In this document: positions 57,746 to 64,000 of the stretch, in pieces
Numbering within the stretch: position 1 is the first letter of the stretch
Layout of the letters: each line of letters opens with the position of its first letter
NCBI RefSeq assembly: GCF_004295645.1
Contig: NZ_CP034752.1
Location: 1,178,001-1,242,000 of the forward strand
Reading direction: 5' to 3'
Length of the DNA: 64,000 nucleotides
From: Limnobaculum zhutongyuii
Lineage (GTDB): Bacteria; Pseudomonadota; Gammaproteobacteria; Enterobacterales; Enterobacteriaceae
The notes under the pieces: model-generated
What the model saw: the letters and a program-made list of their open reading frames with translations, nothing else
Told to the model about the DNA's origin: nothing
The model's database searches: none
Made by a program: the position numbers and the translations under genes

Positions 57746-58172
57746 GCCGTTTTACTCTGGTACTTACCCTGATGGGATATCTGTCAGATAGTTTGCCTGA
57801 GTTAATAAAAGAATGGTGATTATACGTGAAACCACCCCTGACTTCGTCGGTAGAGCCGAGATTTACCGACCCAATTACCGCTATCTGAGATTGCTCTGGC
57901 TGTCAGAGCAAGAATATATCTATGGATATACCGTCAGGCAGTACACAGATTTTTCCGTTACTGCTATTACTGAATAATGACTTTTTATCGCATGATAATC
58001 AAAATGTTTTGACCTGTTAAAGCAATAAAAAGTTCGTTACTGAGGGATATTGTGCAGTGGAAGTAAAAAAGGAAAGTCACACAAAATAACATTTGGATAC
58101 AAAATGACGGCCTGAACGCTGAAATATTAACCATTCATACTGCGTTCAGACCGTTAAAGTGATAAATAAAAC
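57746..58172. other. clpS-ybjD intergenic region
   Basis: 427 bp without a gene. Hairpins GTCGGTA/TACCGAC (57846-57870) and GCTCTG/CAGAGC (57893-57909) lie in the clpS leader side. ACGGCCTGAACGC/GCGTTCAGACCGT (58107-58154, one mismatch) is the likely ybjD terminator. No cold-shock gene is found where E. coli has cspD. Confidence 0.6.
58107..58154 (-). terminator. Hairpin downstream of ybjD
   Basis: A 13-bp stem with one mismatch and a 22-nt loop begins 19 bp past the ybjD stop. The U tract is poor, so this is a moderate-confidence terminator. Confidence 0.6.
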
Positions 58173-59843
58173 TTAATTACCCGCCCTGCCTCGAGCCAGC
58201 CATAAAATACGAGAAAACATACGCTTTAGTAGCGGGGGTATACTTTCTGTTCCCAGTTGCCCTGCCCGTTCAGCCACCTCAATAGCCAGATCGGGTTTAG
58301 AACTGTGTTGAATCGCTTTACTGATAATTTTACGCATTGGCATATGAACATTAGAAGGAATTCCTGCCGCATCGTAATAAACGTTGCTAAACCCTTCTTT
58401 GAACATGAAGTTTTCCATATCCAGCGCCGGTAATTGAGTCAGGCGTTCCCGATCGCTGTCTCCACCACCATTAATAAATGAACGAACCGTGTCGGCATAC
58501 TTTTTACCGGCATCGTCACCGTCTACCAGCACGTGCCACTCAATTCCCATCTTGCTGGCATATTTCAATAAGGGTCGTAAACCACTTTGAGCGAACTCGA
58601 TTACCTTAATCCCTTCCATTTCAAAGTGATATCCGCACTGGCGAGCCAACTCAGTCAATAACCAAACCTCGGTTTCCCCTTCCACCAGCAGCCAGCTACG
58701 GGCAAACAGTGAAGAAGCCCGGTTTAAACGGATATGAAATGAAATACGTCTACGCTCCTGAATGTTTAACTCACCGGATTCAATTCTAAACGCAGCAACC
58801 CGATTGGATTGACGAACCAGACGATAAACGCTTTCCAGAGGTACCAGAGAAAGCAAATCCCCTGAGTTGGTGGTAGTGATCTTTTGCAGAGGCAGGTTAC
58901 TGAGCAATCCCCAGGCGGCTGATAGCATAATCGGATGTAATCGACTTTCAGGATCTTCAATCAGCAATAAAGGCACTGCTTTAGCATCCAAGTTTTCCGT
59001 GCCTCTGGCCTGAATTAACGTGGAAAATACGCCTAATAAAATCATGCGCATATTGCGGCTTTCAGGTTCAGAAATAAGCTGATTCAGATAGTTTAACGAC
59101 TGCCACAGTTGCGTGTTATGCCGGTACTTCTCATCCTTGTAGCGAATATTTTCGCTACTTTCTTTGGCATTCAGCGCAATGAAATAGTGTTTAAGTAAAG
59201 CATGAATCGCCTGTAATCCTTGCTTCAAATCTTTATTACTTAACTTTTGAGGATTACACTCAAGCTCCTCCGCCAGTCGGGCTAATTCCTGGCTTAAGGC
59301 TTCATTTTCCTGTTCCTGCAACTGCGCGGTTTCCTGACGGAAACGTCGACCAAAGCGGGCATCCCGTAATCGCAGTACCGGATGTAGGCGAACAATCTCC
59401 CGGGCTAATTCATCGACATGTCCCAGTTCCATTGCATGACCCGCGACATCCAGAAAAGAGCGGTTAGTGATGACATTCCCCTCTTTCTGAACCTCTCCCT
59501 CCAGGCGATAGAGAATACGAGACAAACCATCATTACCTCTTACCCATAACGGAGAGAGCTTGCGGAATTTAGGCATATCCGGGGAATCGACTTCCCGGGC
59601 ACAAAAAGTAAGAACCATATGCAAATGGTCCTGACGAGACGATTCATTACCCATCGGATAATGAAAATCCTGCAACTTAAAAGAGTAAAGATCGCTACCG
59701 GGAGAAAAGAGCAGCGTTAATGCATCCAGCAGGCTTGACTTACCCCAGGCATTTTCACCAATTAACACCACGTTTTCATTCAACGTCAGCGACAGGCGAT
59801 TAATTCCTCTGAATCCTACTATTTCAACGCGCTCTAAATACAT
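58173..59843 (-). CDS. ybjD: YbjD, OLD-family ATPase/Toprim nuclease-like protein
   Basis: This 556-residue protein matches E. coli YbjD (552), an OLD-family member combining an ABC-type ATPase with a Toprim domain. The P-loop is GENAWGKSS at about residues 29-37. The ABC signature/Walker B region reads PLLLIEDPESRLHP. A Toprim module follows with LLVEGETEVWLL and WHVLVDGDDAGKKYA, whose acidic residues would bind metal. The family includes phage-defence and DNA-repair nucleases, but YbjD itself has no settled function, and no partner UvrD-like gene sits nearby as in Gabija systems. Divergent from lysO. Confidence 0.93.
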   Translation of the reverse strand: MYLERVEIVGFRGINRLSLTLNENVVLIGENAWGKSSLLDALTLLFSPGSDLYSFKLQDFHYPMGNESSRQDHLHMVLTFCAREVDSPDMPKFRKLSPLWVRGNDGLSRILYRLEGEVQKEGNVITNRSFLDVAGHAMELGHVDELAREIVRLHPVLRLRDARFGRRFRQETAQLQEQENEALSQELARLAEELECNPQKLSNKDLKQGLQAIHALLKHYFIALNAKESSENIRYKDEKYRHNTQLWQSLNYLNQLISEPESRNMRMILLGVFSTLIQARGTENLDAKAVPLLLIEDPESRLHPIMLSAAWGLLSNLPLQKITTTNSGDLLSLVPLESVYRLVRQSNRVAAFRIESGELNIQERRRISFHIRLNRASSLFARSWLLVEGETEVWLLTELARQCGYHFEMEGIKVIEFAQSGLRPLLKYASKMGIEWHVLVDGDDAGKKYADTVRSFINGGGDSDRERLTQLPALDMENFMFKEGFSNVYYDAAGIPSNVHMPMRKIISKAIQHSSKPDLAIEVAERAGQLGTESIPPLLKRMFSRILWLARGRAGN

Positions 59844-60020
59844 ATTATCTCTCTTAGCCAGCGGCAGAACGTGTTTTGTTTTACCTATAATTTACTGAGT
59901 AACAAGATAATTATATGTTAGCCAACGCCAAAAACTATTAACTCGATGAAAATAACTGGCTGAATAGCAATGATTCATCGTTTAATTCTTGTGTAAATGG
60001 CCCTTTACTCCCCCCACACT

Positions 60021-60050
60021 TTTAGTTAGCGTATAAATTCGTTAACTAAA
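60021..60050. promoter_or_regulatory. Inverted repeat upstream of lysO
   Basis: TTTAGTTAGCG and CGTTAACTAAA form an 11-bp inverted repeat with one mismatch around the 8-nt spacer TATAAATT. It lies 38 bp before the lysO start and overlaps a TATAAA promoter-like hexamer, so it could be a repressor operator. In E. coli lysO responds to lysine-related regulation, but this palindrome does not resemble an ArgR box. Confidence 0.45.
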
Positions 60051-60087
60051 AACCAAATGAAATCAGACAGCTTACTACCAATATATT

Positions 60088-60990
60088 ATGTACTCAGGTC
60101 TTATTATTATTCTGCTACCGCTGGTTATCGGTTATCTGATACCAGTCAAAAATCTGCCTCTGCTACGGCGTATCAACCGTCTGTTAAGCGCGATGGTATA
60201 TGTCATTCTATTTTTTATGGGCATTAGTCTGGCGTTTCTCGATAACCTGAGTGCTAACTTGCAGATGATCTTTCTGTATGCCGGCGTATTTTTTGTTTGT
60301 ATTTTTACTGCCAATGTACTGGCTCTAAAGCTGTTAGATAAACAATGGCCCTGGAAGAATAATCACCGTCAGGAAAAGCTCCCTTCTCGTCTTCATATGG
60401 CCCTTGAGTCATTACAGCTTTGTGGGGTAGTGGTATTCGGCTTTTTGTTAGGACTGAGCCAGTGGAGTTGGTTTACTTACGCGTCTCAAGCCAGCGAATT
60501 TGCGCTGATATTTTTGCTATTACTGGTGGGTATTCAGCTTAGAAACAGTGGCATGACGCTAAAAGAGATCACGCTGAATAAACGCGGTATGGTGATTGCT
60601 TTGGTAGTCACTATCAGCGCATTAGCTGGTGGTGCGCTGGCGGCGTTGCTACTTGGTTTACCCATAAAAAATGGGCTGGCTATCTCTTCGGCTTACGGCT
60701 GGTATTCCCTGTCGGGTATTTTACTTACCGACTCTCTTGGTCCGGTACTCGGCAGCGCCGCTTTCTTTAATGACCTCGCCAGAGAGCTGGTAGCTATTAT
60801 GCTAATTCCCACTCTGGTACGTTCCAGTCCTTCCGCCGCCTTGGGCGTTTGTGGCGCAACCTCCATGGATTTCACCCTCCCGGTACTGCAACGCAGCGGC
60901 GGCGTTGAAATGATCCCCCCGGCAATCGTACATGGATTTATTCTTAGTTTGCTGGCCCCGGTGTTGATGGCATTTTTTGCTGCTCCTTAA
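60088..60990 (+). CDS. lysO: LysO (YbjE) lysine exporter
   Basis: LysO (300 residues, E. coli 299) exports L-lysine across the inner membrane and confers resistance to the analogue thialysine. Eight hydrophobic helices are visible. Conserved segments are MGISLAFLDNLSANL, LPSRLHMALESLQLCGVVV, GWYSLSGILLTDSLGPVLGSAAFFNDLARELVAIMLIP and CGATSMDFTLPVLQR. Its ybjD/hcp neighbours match E. coli. Confidence 0.96.
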   Translation: MYSGLIIILLPLVIGYLIPVKNLPLLRRINRLLSAMVYVILFFMGISLAFLDNLSANLQMIFLYAGVFFVCIFTANVLALKLLDKQWPWKNNHRQEKLPSRLHMALESLQLCGVVVFGFLLGLSQWSWFTYASQASEFALIFLLLLVGIQLRNSGMTLKEITLNKRGMVIALVVTISALAGGALAALLLGLPIKNGLAISSAYGWYSLSGILLTDSLGPVLGSAAFFNDLARELVAIMLIPTLVRSSPSAALGVCGATSMDFTLPVLQRSGGVEMIPPAIVHGFILSLLAPVLMAFFAAP

Positions 60991-61035
60991 AGTATCCCTT
61001 GAAGTTGCTCTTGACCTTCAATCCTTTGACCTTCA
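60991..61035. other. Short direct repeat after lysO
   Basis: The 10-mer TTGACCTTCA occurs twice at 61011-61020 and 61026-61035, just after the lysO stop and before the hairpin-rich block. No function is assigned. Confidence 0.4.
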
Positions 61036-61260
61036 GGAGCACTGGAATTCAGCTGACGACTGAGAGAGGCTAGCACGAGCAGCATGGATGCTGCTCGAGG
61101 CACAGCGACGCCGGGAGCGGCTCTGTGCCGGTGCGTTAAAGCTGAACGAAGGAGGAAGGAAGTCGCCTAAGCGACCTGAATTCAGGTGCGGAGGCGCGGA
61201 GGTGCAGGAGGCGCTCGCCCTAGCGCCTCTTGCTCGGCCACTCGCACAACTGCATATATA
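61036..61260. repeat. GC-rich multi-hairpin block between lysO and hcp
   Basis: This block is clearly more GC-rich than its flanks. It contains CGAGCAGCAT/ATGCTGCTCG (61076-61097, 10-bp perfect stem), GGCACAG/CTGTGCC (61099-61129), GTCGC/GCGAC (61162-61175), a 14-bp perfect palindrome ACCTGAATTCAGGT (61174-61187) and GAGGCGCT/AGCGCCTC (61208-61229). Its end, CACTCGCACAACTGCATATA, resembles the end of the block at 32586-32692. A 62-codon open frame here is accidental. It may be a composite interspersed repeat or a structured RNA. Confidence 0.6.
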
Positions 61261-61307
61261 TACACTGTACTATTAGTGGACGAAACTGTTCTCAGACTTA
61301 ATGTTTT

Positions 61308-61321
61308 TTGATTTAAATCAA
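61308..61321. promoter_or_regulatory. Perfect FNR site upstream of hcp
   Basis: TTGATTTAAATCAA matches the FNR consensus TTGAT-N4-ATCAA at all ten defined positions. It is centred about 105 bp before the hcp start. hcp is known to be FNR-activated in E. coli. Confidence 0.85.
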
Positions 61322-61330
61322 CAACACCTA

Positions 61331-61353
61331 AAGTTGCATTTAAAATACCTTTT
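61331..61353. promoter_or_regulatory. NsrR-like operator 1 upstream of hcp
   Basis: The 23-nt sequence beginning AAGTTGCATTT and ending AAAATACCTTTT fits the palindromic NsrR motif (AAGATGCATTT-like arms). It lies about 17 bp downstream of the FNR site centre, near where a promoter -10 region would be, so NsrR binding would block transcription until nitric oxide is present. Confidence 0.65.
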
Positions 61354-61379
61354 TAACTTTAGCGCATCGCCTTATGATA

Positions 61380-61402
61380 AACATGAATTTAAAATACAAT
61401 TT
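61380..61402. promoter_or_regulatory. NsrR-like operator 2 upstream of hcp
   Basis: A second 23-nt NsrR-like sequence beginning AACATGAATTT and ending AAAATACAATTT lies just before the hcp ribosome-binding sequence. Its match is weaker than operator 1 in the outer positions. Confidence 0.5.
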
Positions 61403-61419
61403 ATAAAGGTGTCATGATT

Positions 61420-63069
61420 ATGTACTGCGTACAATGTGAACAAACGATCCGCACCCCTGCCGGCAATGGCTGCTCTTATGCACAAGGCATGTGTGGAAAA
61501 ACAGCTGAAGTATCTGACCTGCAAGACTTGCTGGTAGCCGTGTTGGAAGGCTTGTCAGCATGGGCAGTAAAAGCGCGGGATTTAGGCATTATCGACCACC
61601 ATGTTGATGCCTTTGCGCCAAAAGCCTTCTTCTCTACCTTAACTAACGTTAACTTTGAATCTGACCGTATTATTGGCTACGCCCGCGATGCCATTATCCT
61701 GCGTGAATCTCTGGCCAACCGCTGCCGTGTAATTGATAGCAACCTGCAACTGGATCACCCAATGGCAAACCTGCAACTGGCTGCTACTCTGCCAGCTATT
61801 TTGCAGCAGGCTACTGAATTTGCGCTAAACAAAGATAAAGCTGAAATTGGTGACGATATTCACGGCTTGCGTATGCTGTGTCTGTATGGCCTGAAAGGTG
61901 CTGCAGCCTATATGGAACATGCGTTAGTTCTCGGCCAGTATGATGATGAGATTTATGCTGAATATCATCAATTAATGGCATGGTTAGGTACCAATCCAAC
62001 GGATATGGCCACCTTACTGGATAACGCCATGAACATTGGCAAAATGAATTTCAAAATCATGGCGATCCTTGACCATGGTGAAACCAGCATTTATGGCGAT
62101 CCTACGCCAACATCGGTTAACGTTAAATCGGTTGCCGGTAAAGCGATTCTGATTTCGGGTCATGACCTGAAAGACCTGCAAATGCTGTTGCAACAAACAG
62201 AAGGCACCGGTATCAATATCTATACCCATGGAGAAATGCTCCCAGCTCATGGCTATCCTGAACTGCGCAAATATAAGCATCTGGTGGGTAACTACGGCAG
62301 CGGCTGGCAAAATCAGCAAACCGAGTTTGCGAAATTCCCTGGCCCTATCGTGATGACCTCAAACTGTATTATCGACCCTAATCCGGGTAATTACATTGAT
62401 CGTATCTGGACTCGCAGCATTGTTGGCTGGCCGGGTGCAAAACATCTTGAAGGTGATGATTTCAGCGCCATCATTAATCAGGCTCAGTCACTGGCAGGTT
62501 TCCCTTATAGCGAAATCGAACACTTAATCACCGTTGGCTTTGGTCGTCAGACTCTGCTCAATGCCGCAGATACCGTGATTGATTTAGTGTCACAGAAAAA
62601 ATTGCGCCATGTTTTCCTGGTTGGTGGCTGTGATGGTAGCCGCGGTGAACGTAGTTATTACACCGATTTTGCCCGCAGCGTGCCACAAGATTGCCTGATT
62701 ATGACGCTGGCCTGTGGTAAGTACCGCTTTAACAAACTGGACTTTGGCACACTGGAAGGGTTGCCTCGTTTACTGGATGTCGGTCAATGTAATGATGCAT
62801 ATTCAGCCATCATGCTGGCGGTTAAGCTGTCTGAAAAACTGGGTTGTACCGTCAATGATCTACCGCTGACACTGGTACTTTCATGGTTTGAACAAAAAGC
62901 TATCGTCATCTTGCTGACCTTGCTAGCTTTGGGGGTTAAAGATATCTACACCGGTCCAACGGCTCCGGGCTTCCTGACGGATAACCTGTTAAACGTACTG
63001 AAAGAGAATTTTGGTATGCGTTCTATTACTACTGTAGAACAAGATATCAACGAAATTCTGGCTGCCTGA
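61420..63069 (+). CDS. hcp: Hcp hybrid-cluster protein (hydroxylamine/NO reductase)
   Basis: Hcp (549 residues from this start) has been described as a nitric oxide reductase and as a protein S-nitrosylase in anaerobic enteric bacteria. The class II cysteine pattern Cys3-Cys6-Cys18-Cys25 (CVQCEQT, CSYAQGMC) binds the [2Fe-2S]-type cluster near the N-terminus. Hybrid-cluster ligands are seen in HGEMLPAHGYPEL and SNCIIDP, then GGCDGSRGERSYY and LACGKYRFNKL. ATG at 61420 aligns with MFCVQCEQT of E. coli; ATG 61414, two codons earlier, is also possible. The FNR and NsrR-like sites upstream fit induction by anaerobiosis and NO. hcr follows. Confidence 0.96.
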   Translation: MYCVQCEQTIRTPAGNGCSYAQGMCGKTAEVSDLQDLLVAVLEGLSAWAVKARDLGIIDHHVDAFAPKAFFSTLTNVNFESDRIIGYARDAIILRESLANRCRVIDSNLQLDHPMANLQLAATLPAILQQATEFALNKDKAEIGDDIHGLRMLCLYGLKGAAAYMEHALVLGQYDDEIYAEYHQLMAWLGTNPTDMATLLDNAMNIGKMNFKIMAILDHGETSIYGDPTPTSVNVKSVAGKAILISGHDLKDLQMLLQQTEGTGINIYTHGEMLPAHGYPELRKYKHLVGNYGSGWQNQQTEFAKFPGPIVMTSNCIIDPNPGNYIDRIWTRSIVGWPGAKHLEGDDFSAIINQAQSLAGFPYSEIEHLITVGFGRQTLLNAADTVIDLVSQKKLRHVFLVGGCDGSRGERSYYTDFARSVPQDCLIMTLACGKYRFNKLDFGTLEGLPRLLDVGQCNDAYSAIMLAVKLSEKLGCTVNDLPLTLVLSWFEQKAIVILLTLLALGVKDIYTGPTAPGFLTDNLLNVLKENFGMRSITTVEQDINEILAA

Positions 63070-63130
63070 TTCGTCATTACCCCGTGGAGGTGAGCTTTCT
63101 CACCTCCACCTTATAAATCGAGTTTACCGT

Positions 63131-64000
63131 ATGACAATGCCAACAACTCTTTGTCCTAATGCTATGCAGATACACAGTATCCGGCAAGAAACCGCCGATG
63201 TCTGGACGCTGGAACTCATTGCGCAGGACTTCTATCCCTATCTTCCCGGCCAGTATGCGTTGGTTAGTATTCGCAATAGTGACAGTACCCTCAGAGCCTA
63301 TACTATCTCTTCGTCTCCCGGATTAAGCCGATTCATTACCTTAACCGTGCGTACATTACCCGGAGGTGAAGGTTCCACCTGGTTAACTCAGGAAGTCAAA
63401 CCCGGCAATACCCTGTGGCTTTCTGACGCTCAGGGCGAGTTTACCTGCGCTAAAGTAACAGACAAACGTTATCTGATGCTGGCCGGTGGCTGCGGCGTGA
63501 CGCCAATTATGTCAATGACTCGTTGGCTATTGGCCAATCAACCCGAAAGCAATCTGATTGTTTTTTATAATGTGCGAACTCCGGCAGATGTGATATTTGC
63601 TCAGGAGTGGCAGCAATTAGTTCAACGTTATCCGAGTCAACTTACCTTGTATCTGATGGCTGAACATCAGGCAAATGAGGGCTATCTGTCTGGTCGCATC
63701 TCACAAGAACTGATCGCTGAAAAAGTCAGTGATATTAATGCCCGTACCGTCATGACCTGTGGCCCTGCGGTCTATATGGAGCAGGTAGAAGCTATCAGCT
63801 ATGCGTTAGGCGTCAGCCGTGAACGTTTTCATAAAGAACAGTTTCATACTGCTGCCGAGTGCATTACCGGTAATGAACCAATGCTAAATATTTCGGTGGT
63901 TCACACTAACCAGCAGTTTACTGCACCGGTAGGTACCACCCTGCTATACGCGCTGGAACAAAATAAAGTACCGGTTATTGCCGCCTGTCGTTCCGGGGTA
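63131..64000 (+). CDS. hcr: Hcr NADH oxidoreductase for Hcp, 5' part
   Basis: Hcr transfers electrons from NADH to Hcp through FAD and a [2Fe-2S] cluster. The first 290 codons lie in the window and the gene runs off the end. The FAD-binding motif RAYTISSSPG, the NAD-binding GGCGVTPIMSM and the segment TVMTCGPAVYM are present. The window ends with RSGV, right where the ferredoxin Cys motif should begin, so the cluster ligands are not visible. The start ATG is 61 bp past the hcp stop; a second in-frame ATG two codons later is possible. Confidence 0.94.
   Translation, partial: MTMPTTLCPNAMQIHSIRQETADVWTLELIAQDFYPYLPGQYALVSIRNSDSTLRAYTISSSPGLSRFITLTVRTLPGGEGSTWLTQEVKPGNTLWLSDAQGEFTCAKVTDKRYLMLAGGCGVTPIMSMTRWLLANQPESNLIVFYNVRTPADVIFAQEWQQLVQRYPSQLTLYLMAEHQANEGYLSGRISQELIAEKVSDINARTVMTCGPAVYMEQVEAISYALGVSRERFHKEQFHTAAECITGNEPMLNISVVHTNQQFTAPVGTTLLYALEQNKVPVIAACRSGV

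Noticed and set aside
58173..59843. ybjD as part of a Gabija-like or OLD defence system
   Set aside because: The OLD-family architecture is suggestive, but there is no UvrD-like helicase or other partner beside it, and it is a conserved core gene in E. coli at the same position.
61088..61276. 62-codon open reading frame in the GC-rich block
   Set aside because: It runs through five overlapping perfect hairpins, has biased low-complexity composition and no convincing ribosome-binding sequence. The open frame is a by-product of the GC-rich repeat.

Overview
The window is a stretch of core chromosome from a gammaproteobacterium of the order Enterobacterales. The evidence is the MukBEF condensin, the near-Escherichia coli gene order (mukFEB to ldtD; cmk-rpsA-ihfB-comEC-msbA-lpxK-kdsB; ycaO-focA-pflB-pflA; serS-rarA-lolA-ftsK-lrp-trxB-cydDC-aat-infA-clpA-clpS; ybjD-lysO-hcp-hcr) and high protein similarity to E. 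coli throughout. Moderate GC, the extra genes and several rearrangements fit an early-branching enteric lineage (a Budviciaceae-like organism is my guess, unproven). No rRNA, tRNA, insertion sequence, prophage or CRISPR array was found.

Layout. Positions 1-3000: envelope genes gloC (partial), mepK and ldtD. 3200-10530: the condensin operon cmoM-mukF-mukE-mukB, with elyC divergent. 11490-20730: lipid A/KDO and translation genes (kdsB, ycaR, lpxK, msbA, comEC, ihfB, rpsA, cmk), all on the minus strand. 21070-25730: aroA, an Asp/Glu-racemase-family gene, serC and a periplasmic asparaginase. 26130-32500: ycaO and the anaerobic pyruvate formate-lyase locus focA-pflB-pflA on the plus strand. 32830-39420: the YcaD transporter and a DMSO reductase operon dmsA-dmsB-dmsC-dmsD-napF. 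40150-47800: serS, rarA, lolA, ftsK, lrp. 48380-57750: trxB, cydDC, a phosphodiester-glycosidase-family gene and the N-degron set aat/clpA/clpS around infA. 58170-64000: ybjD, lysO, hcp and the 5' part of hcr.

The clearest anomaly is the DMSO reductase operon. dmsA carries a one-base expansion of a G tract that truncates it after 577 codons, and dmsB carries an in-frame TAA at codon 56 where the family has Gln. dmsC, dmsD and the napF-like gene are open. Respiration on DMSO/TMAO through this enzyme is therefore probably lost, unless the lesions are sequence errors or reversible.

Other points of interest: a pair of about 80-bp dispersed palindromic repeats (near 20.9 kb and 32.7 kb); two hairpin-rich intergenic blocks (32.6 kb and 61.0-61.3 kb) that may belong to one repeat family; a perfect FNR site plus two NsrR-like operators before hcp; a racemase gene and a strong terminator separating serC from aroA, which are adjacent in E. 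coli; and several unexplained palindromes in promoter regions. I did not find a clear new multi-gene system. The repeats and hairpin blocks are the best candidates for something undescribed.
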